Assembly: GCF_003331055.1 (NCBI RefSeq)
Contig: NZ_PUQD01000049.1
Coordinates: 1 to 41,187, forward strand
Reading direction: 5' to 3'
Length of the DNA stretch: 41,187 nt
Source of the DNA: Pseudomonas sp. AFG_SD02_1510_Pfu_092
GTDB lineage: Bacteria; Pseudomonadota; Gammaproteobacteria; Pseudomonadales; Pseudomonadaceae
Every line of letters begins with the position of its first letter. The first letter of the stretch is position 1. This document shows positions 32,767-41,029 of this stretch, piece after piece. A program made the position numbers and the translations under genes. Under the pieces are notes generated by a model, which did no database searches, had not been told where the DNA came from, and saw only the letters and a list, made by a program, of their open reading frames with translations.

Positions 32767-33080
32767 GCCCTGCCCTCCAGCGCACCCATCACCTTGCCTT
32801 GAAAGCCATAGACTTCGCGTTTGCCGGCGTAGGCCACCAGCTGCACGGTGCGCGCCTGGCCAGGCTCGAAACGCACGGCGGTCCCGGCCGGGATGTCCAG
32901 GCGAAAGCCCAGGGTTGGCAGGCGGTCGAACACCAGCGCGTCGTTGACCTCGTAGAAGTGGTAATGCGAGCCGACCTGCACCGGCCGGTCGCCATGGTTG
33001 GCCACGCTGACGCTGAGCGTTTCACGGCCGCTGTTGAGTTCGATGTCGCCAGCGGCGACCTGGATTTCACCTGGAATCAT
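32763..33080 (-). CDS. ureB: Urease beta subunit UreB
   Basis: The start at 33080 (MIPGEIQVAAGDIELNSGRE) follows CCAGGAGGC and gives 105 residues, the normal length; an in-frame ATG 12 codons upstream lacks support. The beta-sandwich signature HYHFYEVNDALVFDR and the GTAVRFEPG block are present. It is a structural subunit of the (alpha-beta-gamma)3 enzyme, 19 bp after ureA. Confidence 0.98.
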   Translation of the reverse strand: MIPGEIQVAAGDIELNSGRETLSVSVANHGDRPVQVGSHYHFYEVNDALVFDRLPTLGFRLDIPAGTAVRFEPGQARTVQLVAYAGKREVYGFQGKVMGALEGRA

Positions 33081-33099
33081 GCGCGCCTCCTGGGCAATG

Positions 33100-33402
33100 T
33101 CAGACGATGGGGTCATGCACGGTCACCAGCTTGGTGCCATCCGGGAAAGTCGCTTCGACCTGCACGTCATGGAGCATCTCGGCAATGCCGGGCATCACCT
33201 GCTCGCGGCTCAGCACCTCGCGGCCCAGGCTCATCAGTTCGGCGACGGTACGGCCATCCCGGGCACCCTCGAGCACGGCGGCACTGATCAACGCCACCGC
33301 TTCCGGGTAGTTGAGCTTGAGGCCGCGGGCCAGGCGCCGCTCCGCCAGCAACGCGGCGGTGAACAGCAGCAGTTTGTCTTTCTCTCTCGGGGTCAGCTCC
33401 AT
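33100..33402 (-). CDS. ureA: Urease gamma subunit UreA
   Basis: This 100-residue protein begins MELTPREKDKLLLFTAALLA and contains LKLNYPEAVALISAAVLEGA and the C-terminal VEATFPDGTKLVTVHDPIV, all invariant-type blocks of the gamma subunit. It lies 9 bp after ureD and 19 bp before ureB. It is the smallest structural subunit. Confidence 0.98.
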   Translation of the reverse strand: MELTPREKDKLLLFTAALLAERRLARGLKLNYPEAVALISAAVLEGARDGRTVAELMSLGREVLSREQVMPGIAEMLHDVQVEATFPDGTKLVTVHDPIV

Positions 33403-33411
33403 GGCGCTCTC

Positions 33412-34245
33412 TCAGGTGGCCCAGATACGCGGCGGGCACGCCGGCAGGCCGAGGACGGCCGGGCGCAGCAGGTGCCACAGGCGTTGCAGGGTGCGTTGCA
33501 GGTGTTGGTTGTCATGGTCGAGCACACGGATCACCAGCAGCGACCCAAGCAGGGTCGCGCCGGCCGGGTTGGCCAGTTCGTCGAGCAGCGCACGCACCTG
33601 CTCCAGCACGGCCTGGTCGGCGGGTGCGGCGCAGAAGGTGGCGAGCAGCGGGTGCCCGCCCAGCTTGTCCAGCTGCCCGCCTGCAAGGCGCAAACGCTCG
33701 TGCAGGCCGACCTGGTCGGGCAATTCGATGTGCAGGCGGCTGTCGAGGGCGCCGTGGTCGAAACGCTCGTTCATCACCGGGCGCCCTAGGCACAGGGTTT
33801 CCCAGGCCAGCAGGCGCGCCCCCGGCTCAAGGGTGAAATGGCTGGCGAGGCTGACGCGGGCGCCGGAGAAGAAAATGCTGTCTTGCGGCAGCCACTCCAG
33901 GGTGCTGCCGGCCGCCAGGTGAAAACGCTGGGTCAGGCGCGCGGTCGGGCCGATGCTGCGGTAGAACTTGCTGGCGCCGGGCATGGTCAGCAGCGCGTGG
34001 CTGCCGGGTTCCAGCTGAACGTCCAGCGCCAGGCGGTCGCCGGCGACGACACCACCGGGTGGGTGCAAAACGTAAACATGGCACGGTGCACCTTCGGGGT
34101 AGAACGGCCGCTGCACCAAAAGGGGACCGAAGTGCCGCCATGCACCAAGGCGGGTCACCGCGTCGCGCCTGACAAAGCGCAACTGCAGCTGGGCACTCCA
34201 GCCGCTATCGTCTTGTTGTGGTTCGATCTGCTCCGCGAGCGACAT
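33412..34245 (-). CDS. ureD: Urease accessory protein UreD
   Basis: The start at 34245 (MSLAEQIEPQQDD) gives 277 residues, normal for the family; an in-frame upstream ATG at 34335 is closer to the promoter but gives an atypical N-terminus. Family blocks include HPPGGVVAGDRLALDVQLEP, TMPGASKFYRS and WLPQDSIFFSGARV. UreD is the scaffold that binds apo-urease and UreF and channels nickel. It is the first gene of the operon. The ribosome site is weak. Confidence 0.96.
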   Translation of the reverse strand: MSLAEQIEPQQDDSGWSAQLQLRFVRRDAVTRLGAWRHFGPLLVQRPFYPEGAPCHVYVLHPPGGVVAGDRLALDVQLEPGSHALLTMPGASKFYRSIGPTARLTQRFHLAAGSTLEWLPQDSIFFSGARVSLASHFTLEPGARLLAWETLCLGRPVMNERFDHGALDSRLHIELPDQVGLHERLRLAGGQLDKLGGHPLLATFCAAPADQAVLEQVRALLDELANPAGATLLGSLLVIRVLDHDNQHLQRTLQRLWHLLRPAVLGLPACPPRIWAT

Positions 34246-34474
34246 CCTGCGGCCCCTGAAATCCGTGGCCTGTTGGCCGTTTAGAGGGTCCGCGGCGTGT
34301 GCATGCCTGCACGCACAGCCTGACCACTCGATCAAATTCGCAGGCTGGATATAGCAGGTTGCGGGCCAACTTCGCAGGTGAAGGAAGATGAAACTTGCAC
34401 GGCAGCCGCTCTGGCCTCAGGCATTCAGGGGATGGTGCACAGGTTGATCGGTACCTGGATGCCAGTGCTGCAGC
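34246..34474 (-). promoter_or_regulatory. Urease operon upstream region
   Basis: This non-coding stretch precedes ureD. It contains the sigma-54 element at 34353-34369 and, about 65-90 bp further upstream, GGTGCAC (34434-34440), half of an NtrC-like palindrome (consensus TGCACC-N5-GGTGCA). A full NtrC site is not obvious. The distal end merges into REP DNA. Confidence 0.5.
34353..34369 (-). promoter_or_regulatory. Sigma-54 promoter of the urease operon
   Basis: Minus strand TTGGCCCGCAACCTGCT against YTGGCACGrNNNTTGCW: GG and GC are at the exact -24/-12 spacing, and only three of the 14 defined positions differ. The ureD start is about 100 nt downstream. This suggests RpoN-dependent, nitrogen-regulated expression. 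Confidence 0.75.
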
Positions 34475-34520
34475 TGTGGGAGCGGGCATGCCCGCGAAGG
34501 GCCGCAAAGCGGCCCAAGAC
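34475..34520. repeat. REP half plus GGGCCGC/GCGGCCC hairpin
   Basis: TGTGGGAGCGGGCATGCCCGCGAA is followed by GGGCCGC-AAA-GCGGCCC (34499-34515). It lies after the recombinase gene (minus strand) and may terminate it before the urease promoter. Confidence 0.8.
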
Positions 34521-34529
34521 TATCGAGGC

Positions 34530-35444
34530 TCAGTAATCGAAGCGGTCCACCGCGCGCCGGCGTTCGTTGTCGTCACGCCGATCATAAATGGCCGTGGTCT
34601 GGATATTGGCGTGATGCGCCAGCTTCTGCGCAATCGACAAGTCATGCTCTTCGATCACCCGGGTAATGAAGGCCCGGCGGAAGTCGTGCGGCATGATCTT
34701 CACCCCCACCTGTGCACCGCGCTGGCGCGCGATGTAGTAGATGGCATGCTTGGTGATACGCGCCCGGGTGATGTGGCTGCCACGGCGGATGCGGTTGAAC
34801 AGGAACGGGTCGTCTTCGGCGCCGGCAGGCAGGTCCTGGCGGCGCAGGTCCAGCCACGCCTGCAACTTCTCGAACGCCCACGGCGGGGCGTACTTGATCA
34901 GCTGGCGGTTGCCTTTGCCCAGCACCTGCAGGCTGCGCGCCGCAAAGTCCACCTGGTTCAGGTCGATGTCCACCGACTCCGACTTGCGCATGCCGGTGCC
35001 GTACAGCAAGGCGATGATCGCCGCGTCACGCACTCCCTGCGGCCGTGGGTCGGCGGCACACACATCCATCAGTTCGCGAATCAGGCTGCGGCGCAGGTTG
35101 CGCCCGGGCGGCAGCCGGCTGCCGCTGGCCGGCTTGACCTCGCGGATGCGCAGCAACTGCTCGTGGTCGATCAGGCCCTGGCGCCAGGCCTCGTTCATCA
35201 CCCCGCGAATGGCGTTGACGTACAGCGACGAGCTGTTGGGGGCATAACCATCGGCACGCAGCGCCGCCACCAGGGCCATCACATGGCCGGGCTCGAGCCG
35301 ATGCCAGGGCACATCGACAATGTTGCAGTCGACAAACCCCAGCCGGTCGGCGGCGTCCTGAAGGATGTAGCGCATGGTCTGCTGGCTGGAGGGGGCCAGG
35401 CGGGCCATGTACTGCAGCAGCGGATTTTTCGAGAGGTCGGACAA
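34530..35444 (-). CDS. Tyrosine site-specific recombinase (XerC/D-like size)
   Basis: A TTG start at 35444 is proposed because AGGA lies 8 nt upstream and the protein then begins MSDLSKNPLLQYMARLAPSS (304 residues). The frame also opens at another TTG at 35507 without a ribosome site. An N-terminal SAM-like core-binding domain (about 1-105) precedes the catalytic domain with Arg in YGTGMRKSES, Lys in LGKGNR, HDFRR, the LAHHANIQTT His and the nucleophile Tyr in TAIYDRR. All catalytic residues are present. It stands alone, without phage genes or a tRNA. It is divergent from nnrS; its target site is unknown. Confidence 0.88.
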   Translation of the reverse strand: MSDLSKNPLLQYMARLAPSSQQTMRYILQDAADRLGFVDCNIVDVPWHRLEPGHVMALVAALRADGYAPNSSSLYVNAIRGVMNEAWRQGLIDHEQLLRIREVKPASGSRLPPGRNLRRSLIRELMDVCAADPRPQGVRDAAIIALLYGTGMRKSESVDIDLNQVDFAARSLQVLGKGNRQLIKYAPPWAFEKLQAWLDLRRQDLPAGAEDDPFLFNRIRRGSHITRARITKHAIYYIARQRGAQVGVKIMPHDFRRAFITRVIEEHDLSIAQKLAHHANIQTTAIYDRRDDNERRRAVDRFDY

Positions 35445-35523
35445 AGCGTGAATCCTGTAGCGGAGCGTTGGCCTGGGGTGCACCGGCCAATCCCTGAAGC
35501 GGGTCAAAACGACATGGAAATGT

Positions 35524-35559
35524 GTCCGGATGACTGCAATTACAGCGTGTCATTCGGAC
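35524..35559. promoter_or_regulatory. 11-bp inverted repeat between recombinase and nnrS genes
   Basis: GTCCGGATGAC (35524-35534) and GTCATTCGGAC (35549-35559) match in 10 of 11 positions as inverted arms with a 14-bp AT-rich spacer. It could be an operator for the divergent genes or a recombinase-binding site. Confidence 0.45.
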
Positions 35560-35658
35560 CTGGCGAGAGGCCATCACCTTGATATGCAAGGGGTTTGCAA
35601 CTGGCACGGATCGTGATCTTACCCCAATTGAGCCCACTGAACGAACGAAGGACCGCCC

Positions 35659-36840
35659 ATGCTCGTGCAACCGATCGCTTCACGCCCACGCCAGGCCGTC
35701 TGGGGCCTGGGTTTCCGCCCGTTCTTCCTCGGCGGCAGTCTGTTTGCCCTGGTGGCCCTGCTGTTGTGGGCTGGGGTGCTGGCCGGGCTGCTGAACCCCA
35801 CGCCGCCCGGCGGCATGCTCGCCTGGCACCGTTTTGAAATGCTCTACGGTTTTGCCGCCGCCATCGTCGCCGGCTTTCTGCTGACTGCGGTGCAGAACTG
35901 GAGCGGCATCCCGGGCCTGAGCGGGCGGGCGCTGCAGGGCCTGTTCCTGCTCTGGCTGCTGGGTCGGGCCAGCTGGTTCGTGCCGCTGCCAAGCGGCTTG
36001 CTGGCGCTGATCGAGGGCAGCTTCCTGCCGCTGGTGGCCTTGGCCCTGGCGCGGCCGATCGTGCAACGGCGCTTGCGCAACAATTACCCGATCGTCGGCC
36101 TGGTGCTGCTGATCGCCGCTTGCCAGTGGCTGACCCTGGCGGGCTGGTTGCGCCACGACGAACTGTTGCAGCGCCGCGGCGTGTTCGCCGGGTTATGGCT
36201 GGTGGCGGCGATGATGACGGTGCTCGGCGGGCGGGTGATTCCATTCTTCACCCGGCGCGGGTTGGGCAACATGGCGCCGACCCCGGCCCGCCCGTGGCTG
36301 GACCGTGCCTGCCTGCTGCTGAGCGTGGCGGTACCGCTGGCGTTTGCTTCGGGCCTGGCCGACACACCGCGTAGCGGCCTCGCCGTGCTGTTCGGTGCCT
36401 TGTTCGCCGGGCACGCTGCGCGCCTGGTGTTGTGGCACGACCGTGGCCTGTGGCGTGTGCCGCTGCTGTGGTCGCTGCACCTGGCCTATGCCTGGATCGC
36501 CGTTGCCTGCCTGGGCATGGCGCAGTGGCACGCCGGGGTAGCGCTGAACCCGAGCCTGGTGACGCACGCGCTGACCGTGGGCGCCATGACCGGCTTGATT
36601 GTGGCGATGATGGCGCGCGTCAGCCTGGGCCATACCGGCAGGCCGCTGCAGGTGCCCGCCAGCATTGCCTGGGCGTTTGCCCTGATACAACTGGCGGCGC
36701 TGGCCCGGGTAGTGCTGCCGCTGTTCACGCCGCTGGGGGTGAGCGTTTCGGCACTGTGCTGGAGCCTGGCGCTGTTGCTGTTCCTGCGGCACTACCTGCC
36801 GATTCTGCTGCGGCCACGGGCGGACGGCATGCCGGGCTAG
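35659..36840 (+). CDS. nnrS: NnrS family heme/copper membrane protein
   Basis: This 393-residue protein has about 12 hydrophobic helices. It begins with the family block WGLGFRPFFLGGSLFALVAL and has WHRFEMLYGFAAAIVAGFLLTAVQNW (its His a likely metal or heme ligand), GGRVIPFFTRRGL and MMARVSLGHTGRPL, all NnrS signatures. NnrS protects against nitric oxide stress. No denitrification genes are nearby, and no clear FNR/Anr box (TTGAT-N4-ATCAA) is seen upstream. Confidence 0.93.
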   Translation: MLVQPIASRPRQAVWGLGFRPFFLGGSLFALVALLLWAGVLAGLLNPTPPGGMLAWHRFEMLYGFAAAIVAGFLLTAVQNWSGIPGLSGRALQGLFLLWLLGRASWFVPLPSGLLALIEGSFLPLVALALARPIVQRRLRNNYPIVGLVLLIAACQWLTLAGWLRHDELLQRRGVFAGLWLVAAMMTVLGGRVIPFFTRRGLGNMAPTPARPWLDRACLLLSVAVPLAFASGLADTPRSGLAVLFGALFAGHAARLVLWHDRGLWRVPLLWSLHLAYAWIAVACLGMAQWHAGVALNPSLVTHALTVGAMTGLIVAMMARVSLGHTGRPLQVPASIAWAFALIQLAALARVVLPLFTPLGVSVSALCWSLALLLFLRHYLPILLRPRADGMPG

Positions 36841-36869
36841 CTCAGATGCCTGTCCAGGGCCGCCCTGCG

Positions 36870-36971
36870 GCCCATCGCCGGCAAGCCGGCTTCCACACTG
36901 ACCGCGCTGCGTTCAAGGCTACTGCTGGGCTCGGCGCGGTCGGTGTGCGAGCTGGCTTGCCGGCGATGGGC
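36870..36971. repeat. Long inverted repeat between nnrS and the helicase gene
   Basis: GCCCATCGCCGGCAAGCC (36870-36887) is exactly complementary to 36954-36971, and the inner parts also pair (CACACTGACCGCGC with GCGCGGTCGGTGTG, one mismatch). It is a different sequence class from the GTGGGAGCGGG-type REP elements. It sits between convergent genes and likely forms a shared 3' stem. Confidence 0.9.
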
Positions 36972-37005
36972 TGCACAGCAGCCCCAATGACACTGACCGA
37001 CGCCA

Positions 37006-39273
37006 TCAGGGACAGTTTTCGGCCACCGGCCACCAGCCTGGGAACATCTGCTGCACCCGGGGTTCGGCGAAACGTTCGTCGATCAGCACCAGCACACCGC
37101 GGTCCTGGTCGCCACGGATCACCCGCCCTGCCGCCTGGATGACCTTGCGCACGCCCGGGTAGAGATAGGCGTAATCGAAACCGGCGCCAAACTGCCGCCC
37201 CAGGCGCTGCTTGAATTGTTCGTTGACCGGGTTCACCTGAGGCAACCCGAGCGTTGCGACAAACGCGCCGACCAGCCGGGTGCCGGGCAAGTCCACGCCC
37301 TCACCGAAGGCGCCGCCCAGCACGGCAAAGCCCAGCCCACGGCCATCCACCACAAAACGCTCGAGAAAGCCCTGGCGAGCTGCTTCGTCCATGCCCGGTT
37401 GCTGGGCCCACAGGGGGATCTGCGGGTGCTGCTCGGCCAGCAACCCGGCCACCTGCTGCAGGTATTCGAAACTGCTGAAGAACGCCAGGTAGTTGCCCGG
37501 CATCCGTTCATATTGCCGGGCAATCAGCTCGACGATGGGCGCCAGCGAAGCCTGGCGTTGCTGGTAGCGGGTGGAGACCTGGCTGGCGATGCGCACTTCC
37601 AGTTGTTCGGCCCGGAACGGCGCAGCCACTTCCAGCCAAGCGGTATCGGCCGGCATGCCCAGCAGGTCGCTGTAGAAACGCCGCGGGCTGAGGGTGGCGG
37701 AAAACAGGGTCACGCTGCGTGCCGCCTGCATGCGCGGGGCCAACAGGCGTGCCGGCGTGACATTGCGCAGGCACAGGGTGGCCAGCCGCCGCTGGCGCGG
37801 GCCCTGGCGCTGGCTGATGTCGAACAGGAAATGCTCGTCGAACAACTCGGCAACCCGGCTGAACTGCAACGCCTGGTAGAAGAACTGCAATACCTGCGGG
37901 TCGATTTGCACGGGGGCCTGGTTCAGCTGTTCCTGGATCAGCCCGATGCACTGCTGCAGGGCCCGCAACAGGCCGTCTGGCAGCGACTCGCTGGCCTGGT
38001 ACGGCGCACGCTGGTCCTTGTAAAGCGCGTTCCACTGGCGGTTCAGCCGGTGAAGGGCACTGACCAGCCCTGGCGGCTTGCTCTGGCGCAGGGCCAACAA
38101 CTGGCCCTGATCCAGACTGGCGCTGTACATGCTGCGCCCACGCTCGACCAGGTTGTGCGCTTCGTCAACCAGCACCGCCACCCGCCACTGGTTGGCCTGG
38201 GTCAGGCCGAACAGCAAGGCGTGGGCATCGAAGTAGTAGTTGTAGTCCGCCACCAGCACATCGACCCAGCGCGCCATTTCCTGGCCTAGGTAATACGGGC
38301 ATACCTGGTGCGCCAGGGCGACCTCGCGCAGCCGGGCCCGGTCGAGCAGCGGCAATGCTGCGGCCGCCTCGCGCGCGGCCGGCAGGCGGTCATAGAAGCC
38401 CGCAGCCAAAGGGCAGGATTCGCCATGGCAGGCCTTGTCGGGGTGCTCGCAGGCTTTGTCGCGGGCGATCAGTTCCAGCGTGCGCAGGGCCGGCTGCGGC
38501 GTGGCGTCGGTGAGCTGGCGCAAGGCATCCAGGGCCAGCGCCCGGCCCGGGGTCTTGGCCGTGAGAAAGAACAGTTTGTCCAGTTGTTGCGGCACCATGG
38601 CCTTGAGCAGTGGAAACAAGGTACCGAGGGTTTTGCCGATGCCGGTGCTGGCCTGGGCCATCAGGCAACGGCCGGTACTCACCGCCTTGTACAAGGTTTC
38701 CGCCAGTTGTCGCTGGCCCTGGCGAAACGCCGGGTACGGGAAGCCCAGCGCCTGCAGCCCCTGGTTACGCTCGGCCAGGCGCTGCGCCTGCCCTTGCGCC
38801 CAGGCCAGAAAGCGTTGGCACTGGCTTTCGAAGAACGCCTGCAACTCGCCCGCCGTGCAGTGTTCGCTGATCAGCGTCTGGCCATCGTTGTCGATGTCCA
38901 GGTACACCAGCGCCACTTCGATGGTCGGCAGTTGCCGTGCCTGGCAGAGCAACCAGCCATACACCTTGGCCTGTGCCCAATGCAGCTGGCGATGGTTGGC
39001 CGGCTGGCGCGACAGGTCGCCACGGTGGGTCTTGATCTCTTCGAGGCGATTGCAGGCGGGGTCATAGCCATCGGCGCGGCCACGCACCGTCAAGCCCTGG
39101 AACTGGCCTTCGAGGGCAATTTCCGACTCGTAGCCGGCAGCGCGCCGCGCTACCACCCGCCGATGCCCTTCGATCCCCTCCTGGGCCGTGGGCGATGGGG
39201 TGAAGCGCAGGTCCAGGTCGCCGACCTTGGCACTGAACTCGCACAAGGCGCGCACCGCCACGCGGTAGCTCAC
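37006..39273 (-). CDS. Nuclease-helicase fusion: Cas4/RecB-like domain + XPD/DinG-type FeS helicase
   Basis: A GTG start at 39273 overlaps the stop of the upstream gene (GTGA), giving 755 residues; the frame upstream is a shadow of that gene. Residues about 50-160 carry PD-(D/E)XK nuclease residues Asp68 (GRADGYD), Glu79-Ile-Lys81 and Gln101 (AQAKVYGW). The helicase follows: Walker A GIGKT (211-215), iron-sulfur cysteines 275, 282, 287 and 325, DEAH at 370-373, and QAAGRVIRGDQDRG as motif VI. It is predicted to unwind and cut DNA in repair. Cotranslated with the FAN1-like nuclease. Confidence 0.93.
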   Translation of the reverse strand: MSYRVAVRALCEFSAKVGDLDLRFTPSPTAQEGIEGHRRVVARRAAGYESEIALEGQFQGLTVRGRADGYDPACNRLEEIKTHRGDLSRQPANHRQLHWAQAKVYGWLLCQARQLPTIEVALVYLDIDNDGQTLISEHCTAGELQAFFESQCQRFLAWAQGQAQRLAERNQGLQALGFPYPAFRQGQRQLAETLYKAVSTGRCLMAQASTGIGKTLGTLFPLLKAMVPQQLDKLFFLTAKTPGRALALDALRQLTDATPQPALRTLELIARDKACEHPDKACHGESCPLAAGFYDRLPAAREAAAALPLLDRARLREVALAHQVCPYYLGQEMARWVDVLVADYNYYFDAHALLFGLTQANQWRVAVLVDEAHNLVERGRSMYSASLDQGQLLALRQSKPPGLVSALHRLNRQWNALYKDQRAPYQASESLPDGLLRALQQCIGLIQEQLNQAPVQIDPQVLQFFYQALQFSRVAELFDEHFLFDISQRQGPRQRRLATLCLRNVTPARLLAPRMQAARSVTLFSATLSPRRFYSDLLGMPADTAWLEVAAPFRAEQLEVRIASQVSTRYQQRQASLAPIVELIARQYERMPGNYLAFFSSFEYLQQVAGLLAEQHPQIPLWAQQPGMDEAARQGFLERFVVDGRGLGFAVLGGAFGEGVDLPGTRLVGAFVATLGLPQVNPVNEQFKQRLGRQFGAGFDYAYLYPGVRKVIQAAGRVIRGDQDRGVLVLIDERFAEPRVQQMFPGWWPVAENCP

Positions 39274-40919
39274 GGCGCCTCGCTCCAGCGCACATGGCAC
39301 ACCGCGACCGGCAGGCCGTGAGCCCGGCAGAACGCCAGCCAGCGCAGCTGGTTGTCCTGCAGACGGTCGCCGGGGCCCTTGACCTCGACCATGCGGTAGC
39401 GGCCTTGCCCGGGCCAGAACTGGATCAGGTCCGGCATGCCGGCGCGGTTGTTGCGGATGTCTTGCAGCAAACGCAGGAAGCACTGTTTCAGATGCGCCGC
39501 CGGCAGGCAGGCCAGGGCTTGCTCGAGCAGTTCGTCGCCGAGCATGGGCCAGAACACGAACGGCGATTGCAGGCCCTGCTTGGCGGCAAAGCAGTCGCGA
39601 ATCGCCTGCTGATGGCTGCCATCGTCAAGCCGACCGAGGCAGCGCGCGAACAGCGTACTGCGGCGTTGCTGGAAGTCACTGTCGTGCAGGTCCTGAGGGG
39701 CGGCCTGGAAAGGGTTGAAGAACGCGCCAGGCACCGGGGCGAAGATCGCTTCCCAGCACAGCAGGCCGAACAGGCTGTTGAACAGGGTGTTCTCCACGTA
39801 ATGCACCGGCCCGCCGTCTTCCGCCAGGTGCTGGCGTACCGCTTCTTCTACGCCCAGCGCAGCTAGCTCGGCAGGAAGTTCCAGTTCGATCAGCTCCAGC
39901 GGCGCGACACGCTGGCGCCGTTGTGGCGGGCCGCCCAGCTTGCGTGCCAGGCGTGGCAGCATGCGTTCCAGCGCTTGCACTTCCAGGGCGTTGGCCGGTG
40001 CCGCCGCCAGTTGCAGCGCCAGTGCGTGGGCCTGCGACCACTGCTCGCTGCGCTCCAGCACGCGTACCTGGCGGATGCGCGCCTGGGCATGGCTGCACTG
40101 CGCGTACACGGCAAAGGCCTGGTCCCAGTCACCCAGGCGCTCGCATTGCTGGCCGAGGGCGAATTGCAGGCGCGCGTGGCGCCGGGCCAGCCAGGGGTTG
40201 TCGCTGGACAGCCCCTGCATCGCAGCGAGGATCGACAGCGGGTCGTCACCTTGCTCCAGGCGCTCGGCGCATTGGTGCAGGGCCATGGCCAGGTCGACTT
40301 CGCCACGGTGCCGCAGGGCACGCGAATCGGTGCTAAACGGCACCTGTTCGTAGCGCAACAGGCCCAGGTCGGCGAGGACGAAATCCGACCAGTCCTGGTA
40401 CAGGTTGCCGAAAAACAGCAGGCGCATGCGATCACACAGGGGTTGCAGGCACCACTGCAGGATACGTACGCCGCAGTCCGGAAACCATTCGGCCAGTGGC
40501 CGCGGCTGCAGGCCCAAGGGTTGCAGTTGCGCCAACAGGTCATGTTTGGCAGCGCGCGGGCGCGGCAACTGCGCGGCAAAACAGCGGGCAAGTTCGTCCT
40601 TGCGCAGCAGGGCGAACAGCTGCTCCAGCGCCAGTTGCGCGGGTTCCCGTACCCAGCCGAGGGCCAGCAGCGGTTGCAGGGCCTGCGCGGTATCGCCGAT
40701 TTCGCCATAGTCGAGCCGGTCGCTACGAAACAGCTCGCCCTTGCGCATGACCATACGCACCATCAGGGCCTGAGCAGGCGCGCTCAGTTGGCCGAAGGTA
40801 CGCAGGAAAGCGAGGTCCTGATCGTCGAGCAGGTCTGCATAGCGTTGTTCGACCCACAGCAGCACCTGGCGGAAATTGTGCAGGTAGTAGAACGGGTCGT
40901 CGACGGAATGGGCAATCAC
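39270..40919 (-). CDS. FAN1-like VRR-NUC structure-specific nuclease
   Basis: This 549-residue protein matches bacterial FAN1 in length and layout: an N-terminal region with FYYLHNFRQVLLWVEQRYAD, a middle helical repeat region, and a C-terminal VRR-NUC domain with GMPDLIQFW (Asp497), MVEVKGPGD (Glu512, Lys514) and DNQLRWL (Gln521/524). FAN1 trims 5' flaps and helps unhook interstrand crosslinks. It is translationally coupled to the helicase gene, suggesting a joint repair unit. Confidence 0.93.
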   Translation of the reverse strand: MIAHSVDDPFYYLHNFRQVLLWVEQRYADLLDDQDLAFLRTFGQLSAPAQALMVRMVMRKGELFRSDRLDYGEIGDTAQALQPLLALGWVREPAQLALEQLFALLRKDELARCFAAQLPRPRAAKHDLLAQLQPLGLQPRPLAEWFPDCGVRILQWCLQPLCDRMRLLFFGNLYQDWSDFVLADLGLLRYEQVPFSTDSRALRHRGEVDLAMALHQCAERLEQGDDPLSILAAMQGLSSDNPWLARRHARLQFALGQQCERLGDWDQAFAVYAQCSHAQARIRQVRVLERSEQWSQAHALALQLAAAPANALEVQALERMLPRLARKLGGPPQRRQRVAPLELIELELPAELAALGVEEAVRQHLAEDGGPVHYVENTLFNSLFGLLCWEAIFAPVPGAFFNPFQAAPQDLHDSDFQQRRSTLFARCLGRLDDGSHQQAIRDCFAAKQGLQSPFVFWPMLGDELLEQALACLPAAHLKQCFLRLLQDIRNNRAGMPDLIQFWPGQGRYRMVEVKGPGDRLQDNQLRWLAFCRAHGLPVAVCHVRWSEAP

Positions 40920-41029
40920 GGGATGGGTCGGGCGGCTGGAATGGATACTGGTTATACATACAGATTAGTATGCCTGGCAAGTGCCGCAGGTCGCGCCAGC
41001 TTGGCAATGCGCAAGCGGTCCGCTTGCCC
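40920..41029 (-). other. Promoter region of the FAN1-like/helicase operon
   Basis: This short AT-richer stretch (TACATACAGATTAGTATGCC) before the nuclease gene must hold its promoter. TATACATACAGATTAG is the most promoter-like part. No SOS box (CTGT-N8-ACAG) was found. Confidence 0.4.

Noticed and set aside
30820..32802. A 660-codon plus-strand open frame over ureC and ureE
   Set aside because: It is antisense to ureC, whose active-site residues are all in place; the open frame results from high GC and codon bias.
34530..35444. Integrase as the edge of a genomic island or prophage
   Set aside because: Both sides are ordinary Pseudomonas genes, with no tRNA, direct-repeat attachment sites or phage genes in the window.
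35577..35610. TTGAT-like sequence upstream of nnrS as an Anr/FNR box
   Set aside because: Only the left half matches; the right half ATCAA is not at the required 4-bp spacing.
40920..41000. LexA (SOS) box before the FAN1-like gene
   Set aside because: No CTGT-N8-ACAG palindrome could be found, although the repair function made one plausible.
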